NCBI RefSeq assembly: GCF_014641695.1
Contig: NZ_BMIF01000015.1
Span: 28,259 to 92,258, forward strand
DNA: 64,000 bases
Reading direction: 5' to 3'
Source: Nitratireductor aestuarii
GTDB lineage: Bacteria; Pseudomonadota; Alphaproteobacteria; Rhizobiales; Rhizobiaceae
Part shown: positions 32,350 through 40,877 of the stretch, one piece after another
Layout: each line of letters begins with the position of its first letter
How positions within the stretch are numbered: position 1 is the first letter of the stretch
Made by a program: the position numbers and the translations under genes
Notes under the pieces: model-generated
The model's database searches: none
The model's input: the letters and a program-made list of their open reading frames with translations, nothing else
What the model was told of the DNA's origin: nothing

Positions 32350-33171
32350 TTGGAAGACATTGTTTCGGACTCCATTCCAGTTTCAGATGCGACTGCAACC
32401 GGGCGCGCCGTGATGCTCGTCGCCAAGTCCGCGTTTTCAGCCGCACCCCATGCCGAAATGCGCCGTATCGCCGAGATGGCGGAGAGGCTGCCCGGCGTCG
32501 CCATTGCCGTGGCCTGTTATTCCGAGCAGGGCCAGCCCTCCTTGCGCGATGCGCTCCTGTCGCTGCGCGATGGTTCGCATGAAGCGATCCTTGTCGTCCC
32601 CCTGGTGCTTCCGCTGGAGCCAAGTTTCCTCAATTGGATCACGCGCTCGCTGAAACGCTGGCAATCCAAATATCCGGGCGGATGGCCGCCGATCCGCATC
32701 GCTCGCGATATCGCACGGAGCATTCATTTCGAAGCGGCGCTGGGAGCGCTGATCGACGGTGCAGCAGAAGAGCCGGCAATCCTCGCAGATGAAAATGCGA
32801 AGCTTGAAGGCTCGCTGGTTCCGCCACAGAAGCGGCGCGTGCTGGTCTGCGAGGGAGGGGCCTGCAATGCGGCAGGCGCCGACGCCCTTTGGGGACACCT
32901 GCGCAACCTTCAGGTCGACCGCAAGCTGCGCGTAACAGGTGACGGGACCATGACGGCGAAGGCCACATGCCTCGGCCCCTGCAATCTCGCGCCGGTTTTT
33001 CAGGTCTTTCCGGAAGGCACCTATTACGGCGGTGTCACGGAAGAAGCCATCGACCGCATCGTCGAGGAACACCTGCTCGGCGGTCACATCGTCCAGGAAT
33101 TCGCCTACGAACCCACGGGCCGTAAGCAGCGCTTGCGTCCGACGCAGAACCATCCATCAACAGGAGAGTGA
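32350..33171 (+). CDS. Degenerate CbiX-like domain fused to 2Fe-2S thioredoxin-like ferredoxin
   Basis: A 273-residue protein from TTG 32350 with GGAGG 6 nt upstream. Residues about 20-135 look like a CbiX/sirohydrochlorin chelatase half (AVMLVAKSAFSAAPHAEMRRIAEM; PLVLPLEPSFLNWI), but the usual GHGS His is replaced (LVAKSAFS), so chelatase activity is doubtful. Residues about 160-245 form a thioredoxin-like 2Fe-2S domain with CEGGAC and CLGPCNLAPVFQVFPEGTYY. It is the first gene after riboswitch A, with a Dpp-type importer directly downstream (1-nt gap). A role in cobalt handling or delivery is inferred from riboswitch and neighbours. Confidence 0.8.
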   Translation: MEDIVSDSIPVSDATATGRAVMLVAKSAFSAAPHAEMRRIAEMAERLPGVAIAVACYSEQGQPSLRDALLSLRDGSHEAILVVPLVLPLEPSFLNWITRSLKRWQSKYPGGWPPIRIARDIARSIHFEAALGALIDGAAEEPAILADENAKLEGSLVPPQKRRVLVCEGGACNAAGADALWGHLRNLQVDRKLRVTGDGTMTAKATCLGPCNLAPVFQVFPEGTYYGGVTEEAIDRIVEEHLLGGHIVQEFAYEPTGRKQRLRPTQNHPSTGE

Positions 33172-33172
33172 A

Positions 33173-34705
33173 ATGAACTATTTCTCGCGGACGGCGCTTG
33201 CCGCGCTGGTAACCGCATGGCCGACATTTGCCGTGCCAGCCTTTGCGCAGGAAGCCGCGTCGGTGGAAGAGCAGGTGCTGCGGCTTGTCACCGTCAACAT
33301 GCCGCGCTCGCTCGATCCGATCAATATCGATGCCCAGCGCATCATTAATAACGGCTATGCGGAACCGCTCGTATATGCCAGCCTCGACGGCGCAAACCTC
33401 ATTCCGGCGCTTGCGAAAAGCTGGGAACTCGTGGAACCGACGCTCTGGCGGATCGAATTGCAGCCGAGCGCGACGTTTTGGAGCGGCGCGCCGGTGGATG
33501 CGGCCGCCGTGCAGGCTTCGTTCGAGCGGCATCAGGAGAAGAACGCCCGTGCAGCCTCCATCTTGCGGGGCGCAACCTTCAAGGCCGTCGGGCTTACAAC
33601 GCTCGAAATCCGTACCGAAAAGCCCGATCCCGCCTTCCTGTTCAAGACGGTGACGATCGCCATCCACAATGCCGCGCGCGCCGATGAAATCGGTGACCGC
33701 TATGCGATGGAGGCCGACCTTTCCGGCTATTTCAAGCCGACGGAATTCATTCCCGGCGAGCTTGTGGTGGCTGAACCATTCGAAGGTTACTGGGGCGAGC
33801 AGCCCAAGCTGCAACGTCTCGAAGCGCGCTTCGTGGTCGATCCGCAGACGCGCTATCTCGCCATGCAGTCCGGCGAGGCCGACATGGACGCCAACGTCCA
33901 GTTCGAGCAGCGCCGTGCCTATATCCGCAGCAAGGATTACACCTTCCCTGAAGTCAACAAGACCAACTGGAACATCTGGATGAACTATCGCCATCCGCTG
34001 CTTCAGGATGTGAAGCTGCGGGAAGCGTTGAGCCTCGGCACCGACCGCAACGAGATCGTCGATGGCGTGATGGCTCCCTTCGCGGTGCATTCGACCGGCC
34101 ATTTTCCGGCTGGCCTGCCCTATGCCATCGAGGAAAGCCAGGTGACGGACCCGGAACGCGCGAAGGCGCTGCTGGATGAACTCGGCTGGAAGCCGGGCGC
34201 GGACGGCATCCGCGAACGCGACGGCAAGAAGCTGGAATTCACCGTGCTGACCTATGGCTGGTGGCAGACCGTGGCGATCGCGCTGGAAGCGCAATGGCGC
34301 AAGATCGGCGTTGCCACCACGCTGCGTGTGGTGGAGCCGACCGCCTCGAACCAGATCATGCTCGATGGCGATTTCGATATCGCCACCTACTGTTCCTGCG
34401 GTACCCCGACCGGTGACCTGAGTGGCCAGCTCACCAGCTTCTACCATTCGGAGGCGGTGCAGAACTGGCAGCGTTATGCAAATCCGGACGTGGATGCGCT
34501 GATCGAGAAGCTGAGCACCGAAGCTGATACCGAGACGCGCTTTGCGCTGGCCAAGGAGATCCAGCAGAAGGTCATGGCCGATTACGCTCTGATCTATGTT
34601 GGAAACACGGAACTCATCGGTATCGCGCATGCCGCACGGATTGCGGGAGTGAATCCCGAGCGGGCGCGCGATATCACGCCTTCCATGTATATCGCGGCGG
34701 AGTAA
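33173..34705 (+). CDS. Peptide/nickel-type ABC transporter substrate-binding protein, B12-regulated
   Basis: A 510-residue family-5 binding protein. Signal peptide YFSRTALAALVTAWPTFAVP ending near AFAQEA. Family pattern: VNMPRSLDPINIDAQRIINNGYAEPL, LAKSWELVEPTLWRIELQPSATFWSGAPVDA, LREALSLGTDRNEIVDGVMAP (in the conserved central region), and AKALLDELGWKPGADGIRERDGKKL. ATG 33173 has AGGAGAG upstream. It is under riboswitch A with the permease/ATPase genes. Cobalt or a cobalt chelate is the likely ligand because B12 represses it; nickel or a peptide is the alternative. Confidence 0.88.
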   Translation: MNYFSRTALAALVTAWPTFAVPAFAQEAASVEEQVLRLVTVNMPRSLDPINIDAQRIINNGYAEPLVYASLDGANLIPALAKSWELVEPTLWRIELQPSATFWSGAPVDAAAVQASFERHQEKNARAASILRGATFKAVGLTTLEIRTEKPDPAFLFKTVTIAIHNAARADEIGDRYAMEADLSGYFKPTEFIPGELVVAEPFEGYWGEQPKLQRLEARFVVDPQTRYLAMQSGEADMDANVQFEQRRAYIRSKDYTFPEVNKTNWNIWMNYRHPLLQDVKLREALSLGTDRNEIVDGVMAPFAVHSTGHFPAGLPYAIEESQVTDPERAKALLDELGWKPGADGIRERDGKKLEFTVLTYGWWQTVAIALEAQWRKIGVATTLRVVEPTASNQIMLDGDFDIATYCSCGTPTGDLSGQLTSFYHSEAVQNWQRYANPDVDALIEKLSTEADTETRFALAKEIQQKVMADYALIYVGNTELIGIAHAARIAGVNPERARDITPSMYIAAE

Positions 34706-34708
34706 GAC

Positions 34709-35671
34709 GTGCTCGCCTATGCACTTAGACGCGCATTTGCGGGGCTTTCGGTCTTGCTCGGGATAACCGTGGTCGTCTTTTTGATACTGCGGTTTATCCC
34801 GGGCGACCCGGCCACGGCAGTGTTGCTCACCATGGTTGAACCCGGCCTCGATTCGGCGCAGATCACGCAGCGCGACATCGCTGACGTGCGCGACCAGATG
34901 GGCCTGAACGACCCGCTGCCGCAGCAATACGCGACGTGGCTGGGGCGAGTCTTGACGGGAAATCTCGGAACCTCGCTGCGCAGTCGCCAGCCCATAGCCG
35001 ATGAGCTGGCGACTCGCATTCCGGCCACGCTGAAACTTGGCGGTGCCGCACTTCTGGTGATGTTCCTCATCGCCATTCCAAGCGGAATTCTCGGCGGGCT
35101 TTATGCGGGACGCAGCACGGATCATGTGAGCCGGGTGCTGAGCCTCGTCGGTGAATCGATGCCGAGCTTCTTTCTCGGTGTCCTTCTCATCTATCTTTTC
35201 GCGATCAAGCTGGGCTGGCTCCCGGCGATGGGCGGCCGGCGACCCGAGAGCATCATCCTGCCGGCAATCACCCTCGGCGTCGGTATCGCGGCAGCAACCT
35301 CGCGGCTCTTGCGCGCCAGCCTGTTGGATACGCTGTCGCAACCCTATATGCTGATGGCGGAAGCCAAGGGAATGAAGCGCAGCACGCTGCTGTTCCGCTA
35401 TGCTCTGCGGCCTGCACTGATCCCGGTCCTCACCTCAGCCTCGCTGGTTGCCGGTGGGCTTCTGGGCGGTGCGGCTGTGGTGGAGACGGTCTTCGCCTGG
35501 CCGGGCGTCGGGCGCTATATGATCGAAGCCATCAGTGGCCGTGACTATCCGGTGATCCAGGGCTTTACCCTCCTGATGGCCATGCTGTTCGTCATCATCA
35601 ATTTCGTGGTGGACATCCTCTACCGTTTCCTGGACCCGCGGGTCCGTGTCGAGGAGCGCGGCAATGTCTGA
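34709..35671 (+). CDS. DppB/NikB-type ABC transporter permease
   Basis: A 320-residue permease: ITVVVFLILRFIPGDPATAVL, MGLNDPLPQQYATWLGRVLTGNLGTSLR, the coupling loop EAKGMKRSTLLFRYALRPALIPVLT and VVETVFAWPGVGRYMIEAISGRDYPVIQGF are standard for DppB. It overlaps the next gene by 8 nt (ATGTCTGA). It forms the channel with the permease half of the fused protein. Confidence 0.9.
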   Translation: MLAYALRRAFAGLSVLLGITVVVFLILRFIPGDPATAVLLTMVEPGLDSAQITQRDIADVRDQMGLNDPLPQQYATWLGRVLTGNLGTSLRSRQPIADELATRIPATLKLGGAALLVMFLIAIPSGILGGLYAGRSTDHVSRVLSLVGESMPSFFLGVLLIYLFAIKLGWLPAMGGRRPESIILPAITLGVGIAAATSRLLRASLLDTLSQPYMLMAEAKGMKRSTLLFRYALRPALIPVLTSASLVAGGLLGGAAVVETVFAWPGVGRYMIEAISGRDYPVIQGFTLLMAMLFVIINFVVDILYRFLDPRVRVEERGNV

Positions 35672-37400
35672 TCGTGTTCTGCGCCGCTTCAGCGGCAGCC
35701 TGCGGCGTGATCCGGTGGGCATCCTTCTGCTCGCCATCGTTATCATCATCGCTGCGGCGGTGATGGCGGCTCCGCTCATATCGTCATTGAGCCCCGTTGC
35801 AACGGACTTCAAGCAGGTCCTGTTGCCGCCCAATGCGGTGAACTGGCTTGGCACCGACGATTTCGGACGCGACGTCTTCATCCGGCTTCTCTATGGCGGG
35901 CGGACCTCGCTGATGGTTGCGGCCATCGCCGTGGTGATCGTCATGTCGATCGGCGTCACCGTGGGCGTGGTGGCGGGCTATTTCGGCGGTGTCGTCGACC
36001 TCGTGGTGACCAAGGTCATCGACGTGCTTCTGGCATTTCCCCGTCTGGTGCTGGCAATTGCCGTCGCGGCGCTGATGGGCGGCGGCATGGTACCGTTGGT
36101 CATCGCCATCTCGGTCGTCGCCTGGCCAGCCTATGCCCGCATCATTCGCGGTTTCACGTTGCAGGTCTCGCAGGAAGGCTATGTCTCGGCCGCCCGGTGC
36201 CTCGGCACGCCGACCTGGCGGATATTGACCGGTCATATAGCGCTTAACCTCATCGGGCCGATCCTTGTGCTTGCCATGCTCGATATCGGCAATCTGATCC
36301 TCGCCGTGTCCGCGCTCTCCTTCCTCGGGCTGGGGGTCCCGCCGCCTGCGCCCGAGTGGGGCGCGATGCTGAACGAAGGACGCGGCAGCATGGAAATCGC
36401 GCCCTGGCTGGTGCTGGCACCGGGGCTGGCGATCTTCGTCGTGGTGCTGGCCGCCAACTACTTCGGCGACATCGTGCGTGACAGCGTCGAGGGGCGTCCG
36501 GTGCATGGTCCGCGCAACTGGCTGCGATTACCATCGCGAAAAAGGTATAAATCAGTTGCTGTTGCCTCGGGCAATAGCGCCGCAAGTCCGGCGTCTGCGC
36601 TCGACCTGCAAGGTCTCTGCATCGAGGTGACCGACCGTCGCTCGCCCTTTTTTGGCAAGCGCATCCTGAACGATGTCAGTCTCAATGTGGGCCGTGGAGA
36701 GAGCGTGGGGCTGATCGGCGAAAGCGGCTCGGGCAAAAGCACGCTTGCAGCGCTGGCGCTTGGCCTGACGCGGCCGCCGCTTGCCTTGACGGCAGGCCGT
36801 GCACGCCTGTTCGGCCAGGACGCCGCACAATGGTCGTGGGACGACTGGCAGCAGGTGCGCGGCCGCACGGTTTCGCTGGTCAACCAGGATCCGCTGTCGG
36901 CGCTCAATCCCGTCTTGCGCGTGGGCGATCAGATACGCGAGGTCATGCTGACCCATCTCGATATGCCGCGCGCTGCGGTGGAGGACCGGCTTCGCGAGGT
37001 GCTGGACGAGGTTCATCTGCCCGAACGCGTCATCCGCCAGTTTCCGCACGAACTCAGCGGCGGCATGCGGCAGCGCGCGGTCATCGCCATGGCGATCGTC
37101 AACAAGCCGGCACTGCTGATCGCCGACGAGCCGACCACGGCACTCGATGTCTCGACCCAGATCCGCATCCTCGATTTGTTGCGCGATCTTCAGGATCGCT
37201 ATGGGTTGGCGCTGCTGTTCGTCTCCCATGACCTGCGGGTCGTTGCCCGGGTCGCGGACCGGGTCGTCATCATGCGTAGCGGGGAGGTTGTCGAAAGCGG
37301 GCCGACCGCGAAGGTCTTTACCGCGGCTACGCATCCTTACACGCGCGAGCTTGTGACTGCGATGCCGGGACGGCGGCTGCAAACCGTAAAGGCTGCTTGA
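35664..37400 (+). CDS. Fused DppC permease - DppD ATP-binding protein
   Basis: A 578-residue fusion from ATG 35664 with GAGGAG upstream. Residues about 1-285 are a DppC-type permease (NWLGTDDFGRDVFIRLLYGGRTSLMV; GYVSAARCLGTPTWRILTGHI; ALSFLGLGVPPPAPEWGAML). After a linker rich in Ser/Ala, residues about 315-560 are a DppD-type ATPase: Walker A GESGSGKSTLAALALG, LVNQDPLSALNPVLRVGDQI, signature LSGGMRQRAVIAMAIVNKP, Walker B LLIADEPTTALDVSTQ, H-loop VSHD. The two are separate polypeptides in most Dpp/Nik systems. A fusion fixes one permease and one ATPase in a 1:1 ratio. Confidence 0.9.
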   Translation: MSDRVLRRFSGSLRRDPVGILLLAIVIIIAAAVMAAPLISSLSPVATDFKQVLLPPNAVNWLGTDDFGRDVFIRLLYGGRTSLMVAAIAVVIVMSIGVTVGVVAGYFGGVVDLVVTKVIDVLLAFPRLVLAIAVAALMGGGMVPLVIAISVVAWPAYARIIRGFTLQVSQEGYVSAARCLGTPTWRILTGHIALNLIGPILVLAMLDIGNLILAVSALSFLGLGVPPPAPEWGAMLNEGRGSMEIAPWLVLAPGLAIFVVVLAANYFGDIVRDSVEGRPVHGPRNWLRLPSRKRYKSVAVASGNSAASPASALDLQGLCIEVTDRRSPFFGKRILNDVSLNVGRGESVGLIGESGSGKSTLAALALGLTRPPLALTAGRARLFGQDAAQWSWDDWQQVRGRTVSLVNQDPLSALNPVLRVGDQIREVMLTHLDMPRAAVEDRLREVLDEVHLPERVIRQFPHELSGGMRQRAVIAMAIVNKPALLIADEPTTALDVSTQIRILDLLRDLQDRYGLALLFVSHDLRVVARVADRVVIMRSGEVVESGPTAKVFTAATHPYTRELVTAMPGRRLQTVKAA

Positions 37401-37401
37401 T

Positions 37402-38154
37402 ATGCTGTCAGTGGAAGGCCTCTCAAAGCACTACAAGGACCATCAGGTTCTCACCGACGTTTCGTTCGGCGTCGGCAAGAGCGAAATCGTCGGTCTCGTC
37501 GGCCAGTCCGGTTCGGGCAAGAGCACGATCGCCAAATGCCTGCTCGGGCTGGAGCGCCCGGGCGGCGGTCGCATGCTGTGGCACGGCCACTCCTTGGGCG
37601 AGCGGGCAGTGCGGCGGCGCGCACGCCACGACATGCAGGCGGTTTTTCAGGACCCACGCTCAAGCCTCAATCCGCGCTGGACGATCCGCCAATTGTTATC
37701 TGAGCCGCTGGACAACTGGTTCCCGCGGGAAGGTGCAGCCGAGCGCCGGAAACGTCTCGTTCGGCTGCTCGATCGCGTCGCGTTGACGGCGGAGTTGCTC
37801 GACCGCCACCCCTATGAACTCAGCACCGGCCAGTGCCAGCGCGTCTGCATCGCCCGCGCGCTTGCGCCGGAGCCTGAACTTCTCGTTCTGGACGAACCGC
37901 TCTCGGCGCTCGACGTGTCGGTTCAGGCAAGGTTGATCGAACTGCTGCTCGATCTCCACCGCACGTCCGGCATCAGCTATCTCTTGATCACGCATGATTT
38001 CGCCGTCGTGTCGGATATCTGCCAGCGGATCGTGGTATTGGATCAAGGGCGTGTGGTCGAGGAAGGCGTGGTCGAGACGGTTCTCACATCGCCGTCGCAC
38101 GCCTATACGCTGGCCCTGTTGCGCGACGTTCTGCCGATGCCGTTTGGCGTGTGA
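37402..38154 (+). CDS. DppF/NikE-type ABC transporter ATP-binding protein
   Basis: A 250-residue ATPase with Walker A GQSGSGKSTIAKCLLGLE, QAVFQDPRSSLNPRWTIRQLL, signature LSTGQCQRVCIARALAPEP (LSTGQ is a mild variant), Walker B LLVLDEPLSALDVSVQ and ITHDFAVVSDI. It begins 1 nt after the fusion stop. It completes the second nucleotide-binding subunit of the B12-regulated importer and is convergent with cobF. Confidence 0.9.
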   Translation: MLSVEGLSKHYKDHQVLTDVSFGVGKSEIVGLVGQSGSGKSTIAKCLLGLERPGGGRMLWHGHSLGERAVRRRARHDMQAVFQDPRSSLNPRWTIRQLLSEPLDNWFPREGAAERRKRLVRLLDRVALTAELLDRHPYELSTGQCQRVCIARALAPEPELLVLDEPLSALDVSVQARLIELLLDLHRTSGISYLLITHDFAVVSDICQRIVVLDQGRVVEEGVVETVLTSPSHAYTLALLRDVLPMPFGV

Positions 38155-38159
38155 TGAGA

Positions 38160-38276
38160 GCATTTCATAGTCAAATGGAATCATTTGACGGCCATGAAAA
38201 TGCGTTAAAACAAAAGGTTAGAGCATTGGACTGAAAAGTGTAAGCGGTTTTCGGATTATTCCGATGCTCATTCAAA
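38160..38276. repeat. Rhizobiales-type palindromic intergenic element
   Basis: Between convergent dppF-like and cobF, GTCAAATG-N4-CATTTGAC (38170-38189) is enclosed by further CAT/ATG and CATTT/AAATG symmetry, followed by a second inverted repeat GAGCAT...ATGCTC (38222-38270) with AAGCGGTTTTCGGATTATTCCG inside in pieces. Elements of this look are scattered in Rhizobium/Brucella-group genomes. It may also act as a transcript end for both genes. Confidence 0.6.
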
Positions 38277-38280
38277 GGTG

Positions 38281-39075
38281 TTAGGGCATCCTTTGTGCCT
38301 CCGGGACGCGCGGCGCTCTATGGCGGCGCAGCAGGTAGATATCCATGATCCAGCCGTGGCGCGCGCGGGCTTGCTGACGCTTGGTGACAATCGCGCTCGT
38401 CATACGGTCGAGGGGTCCGGCGAGGGTGATTTCATTCTCCATGCCGAGATAAGCACCCCACCAGATGTCATAATGGGTGGCGTCCTTCAGCGTCGTGAAA
38501 CTGCACTCGCCATCCAGCATGACGAGAGCCGTGTCGACCCCGACGGGAAAGCCGCCCTCGCGCAGGCGCCGGCCCGTCGTGACCACGAAGGGCGCGCCTA
38601 TGTCATTGAGTGGAATGGCGTGACTCGCGGCCAGCGCCTGCACGCTTGTGATGCCGGGAATTACCTTGGTCTCGAACGGGAAATCGAACTTCGCCGCGGC
38701 GTTGTCGAGGATGCGCAGCGTGCTGTCGTAAAGTGCGGGATCGCCCCAGACGAGAAGGCCGATGACGGCATCTTCGCCTTCGTTCGACAGAAGATTGCAG
38801 TAGATATCGGCGATTCCCTCGTGCCAGTCGGTGACCCGCTTGCCATAGGTCGGCTCATGCGGATCGCGTGCCGGTAGATCGAACTCGACCAGCCGTGTCG
38901 CAGAATTGCTGATGAAGCGTCGGCAGATCTCACGGCGAAGCTCGGCCAGATCCGCCTTGCTTTCGCCTTTACGCGGAATGAACACAGCATCGAGCCGGTT
39001 TAACGCATCGATCGCCTGCACGGTCATGTGCTGTGGGTTGCCGGTTCCGATCCCGATAACGACGACGCGGCGCAT
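38281..39075 (-). CDS. cobF: Precorrin-6A synthase (deacetylating) CobF
   Basis: A 264-residue SAM-dependent methyltransferase of the tetrapyrrole methylase fold: VVVIGIGTGNPQHMTVQAID, a VFIPRKGESKADLAELRR segment, GEDAVIGLLVWGDPALYDSTLR, and VIPGITSVQALAASHAIPLN. It matches CobF (C-1 methylation of precorrin-5 with loss of acetate). ATG 39075 lies 9 nt after GAGGG, 3 nt downstream of the cobT stop. CobF marks the aerobic (oxygen-dependent) route. Last gene of the long minus-strand cob run. Confidence 0.93.
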   Translation of the reverse strand: MRRVVVIGIGTGNPQHMTVQAIDALNRLDAVFIPRKGESKADLAELRREICRRFISNSATRLVEFDLPARDPHEPTYGKRVTDWHEGIADIYCNLLSNEGEDAVIGLLVWGDPALYDSTLRILDNAAAKFDFPFETKVIPGITSVQALAASHAIPLNDIGAPFVVTTGRRLREGGFPVGVDTALVMLDGECSFTTLKDATHYDIWWGAYLGMENEITLAGPLDRMTSAIVTKRQQARARHGWIMDIYLLRRHRAPRVPEAQRMP

Positions 39076-39078
39076 GGC

Positions 39079-40089
39079 TCAACCCTCCGCGATACCGGCT
39101 TCGGTGAAGGTTGCCATGCCGGAATGGCAGGCAATGGCGCCGCGCAGGATATCGACGGCAAGGCATGCACCGGAAGCTTCGCCGAGCCGCATGCCGAGAT
39201 CGAGCAGCGGGCGTTGGCCGAGACAATCCACCAGCTTGCGATGACCGGCTTCCGCCGAGACGTGACCTGTCATTGCATGCGCGAGGCCACCTTGTGCAAG
39301 ACGCGCAAGCACGGCTGCGGCGGCAGTGCACACGAAGCCATCGAGCATCAGGGGTATTCGCCTTTTGCGGGAGGCGAGCGCCGCGCCGAACATGGCGGCG
39401 AGCTCTCGTCCGCCGACACGTCGCAACGCTTCAAGCGGATCGGCAAGCGCCTTGGCATGATGCGCAAGCGCTCTATCGACCACTTCCACCTTGCGGGAAA
39501 AACCGGCATCGTCCACGCCGGTCCCGCGTCCCACCCAGTCACGCGCGGTGCCGCCGAAGAGTGCAGCCGCCAGCGCAGCCGCGGCGGTCGTGTTGCCGAT
39601 GCCCATTTCTCCCAGGCAGACAAGGTCCGCCTCGTCCTGCACTGAATTGATGCCGGCATTGACCGCTTCGAGAAGTTCATCCGCCGTCATGGCGGGAGCT
39701 TGGGTGAAGTCAGCCGTCGGTTTTTCGATCTCGAGCGATTTGACCACCAGCTTCGCGCCGGTCTGCCGGGCGAGCTGGTTGATCGCCGCTCCACCTCGCG
39801 CGAAGTTCTGCACCATCTGCGCTGTGACTTCAGCCGGGAACGCCGAGACACCTTGCGCCGTCACGCCGTGCGAGCCTGCGAAGACCAGCACATGAACCCT
39901 GTCCAGCCTCGGTATGGCGCGGCCTTGCCAGCGTGCCAGCCAGATAGCGATTTCCTCCAGTCGCCCAAGACTACCCAGCGGTTTCGTCAAGATACTCTGG
40001 CGGGCGGCAGCGGCGGTTGCGCTGGTGTCGTTGCCTTCCGGTAGAACAAGGCAGGCCATGCGCAACTCATCAATCGTGCGGAAGGTCAT
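39079..40089 (-). CDS. cobT: Nicotinate-nucleotide--dimethylbenzimidazole phosphoribosyltransferase CobT (CobU)
   Basis: A 336-residue protein from ATG 40089, with GGAG 9 nt upstream; the open frame runs to 40515 inside cobS and is not used. Motifs: SILTKPLGSLGRLEEIAIWLARWQ, VHVLVFAGSHGVTAQGVSAFPAEVT, NFARGGAAINQLARQTGA, CLGEMGIGNTTAAAALAAALFG and PLLDLGMRLGEASGACLAVDILR with the C-terminal catalytic Glu. It makes alpha-ribazole phosphate for the lower ligand. No gene for making dimethylbenzimidazole (bluB) is seen here. Confidence 0.93.
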   Translation of the reverse strand: MTFRTIDELRMACLVLPEGNDTSATAAAARQSILTKPLGSLGRLEEIAIWLARWQGRAIPRLDRVHVLVFAGSHGVTAQGVSAFPAEVTAQMVQNFARGGAAINQLARQTGAKLVVKSLEIEKPTADFTQAPAMTADELLEAVNAGINSVQDEADLVCLGEMGIGNTTAAAALAAALFGGTARDWVGRGTGVDDAGFSRKVEVVDRALAHHAKALADPLEALRRVGGRELAAMFGAALASRKRRIPLMLDGFVCTAAAAVLARLAQGGLAHAMTGHVSAEAGHRKLVDCLGQRPLLDLGMRLGEASGACLAVDILRGAIACHSGMATFTEAGIAEG

Positions 40090-40103
40090 GGTTACTTGCT
40101 CCA

Positions 40104-40874
40104 TCATGCGAGGAAAATGCAGGCGATAAAAAGAATGACAATTTCTCCGCCTTGTTCGAGCGTGCCGAGGACATCGCCCGTATGCCCGCCGATCTGCCGC
40201 AGGCAGAGCGCGCGCAAGGCCATGAACCAGATTGCCAGACAGGCCATTGCAGTAATGGCGGCACTCGGTCCGAGCACAAGAAGGGAAACAAGCCCGATGC
40301 CGAGCGATAGGAGGGCGGGCCATGCCTTCGCATCTCCCAGCTTGGCGGAGAGCCCGGTGGTGCGGGCAGCGGGAACGACATGCATGAAAAGGGCCATCGG
40401 CGCGCGCGCAGCCATATGCGCGGCGAGAATGGCGAGGATGGCGGATGATATCGACACTGTCGCCAATGCCGTGATCGCAGCCCAACGCGCCAGCAGCGAG
40501 AGGGTGAGGCCGCACATTCCGAACGTTCCGATGCGGCTGTCGCGCATGATTTCCAGCTTGCGTTCGGCCGTGTTGCCGCCGCCGAACCCATCGCAGACAT
40601 CGCCCAGGCCATCCTCGTGAAAACAGCCCGTCGCCAGCAGCATCGAGGCGAGCGATAGGGCAGCGGCAAGTTCAGCGGGCGGGCCGGCCAGATGGCCGAA
40701 CCACAAGAACGTTCCGCCGATGCCACCTGCCACGAGGCCTGCCAGCGGTGCGGCCCATTGCGCGGCGGCGAAGTCGTCCGGCAGCGGTACGGCGCGGGGT
40801 ATTGGCACGCGCGTATAGAACCCGATGCAGGCGACGAGGTCGGCAAGCCAGCGCTGATGAAGGACGCCGTTCAA
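40104..40874 (-). CDS. cobS: Adenosylcobinamide-GDP ribazoletransferase CobS (CobV)
   Basis: A 256-residue integral membrane enzyme with FYTRVPIPRAVPLPDDF and CFHEDGLGDVCDGFGGG (metal-binding DGLxDxxDG), and six or more hydrophobic segments. It starts at TTG 40874 with GAAGG 8 nt upstream, 3 nt after the cobB stop. It joins adenosylcobinamide-GDP and alpha-ribazole(-phosphate). Confidence 0.92.
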   Translation of the reverse strand: MNGVLHQRWLADLVACIGFYTRVPIPRAVPLPDDFAAAQWAAPLAGLVAGGIGGTFLWFGHLAGPPAELAAALSLASMLLATGCFHEDGLGDVCDGFGGGNTAERKLEIMRDSRIGTFGMCGLTLSLLARWAAITALATVSISSAILAILAAHMAARAPMALFMHVVPAARTTGLSAKLGDAKAWPALLSLGIGLVSLLVLGPSAAITAMACLAIWFMALRALCLRQIGGHTGDVLGTLEQGGEIVILFIACIFLA

Positions 40875-40877
40875 CCG

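Noticed and set aside
33035..35341. Long minus-strand open frame (768 codons) opposite the Dpp genes
   Set aside because: It is antisense to clear binding-protein and permease genes, its His/Arg-rich translation matches no family, and high GC explains the open frame.
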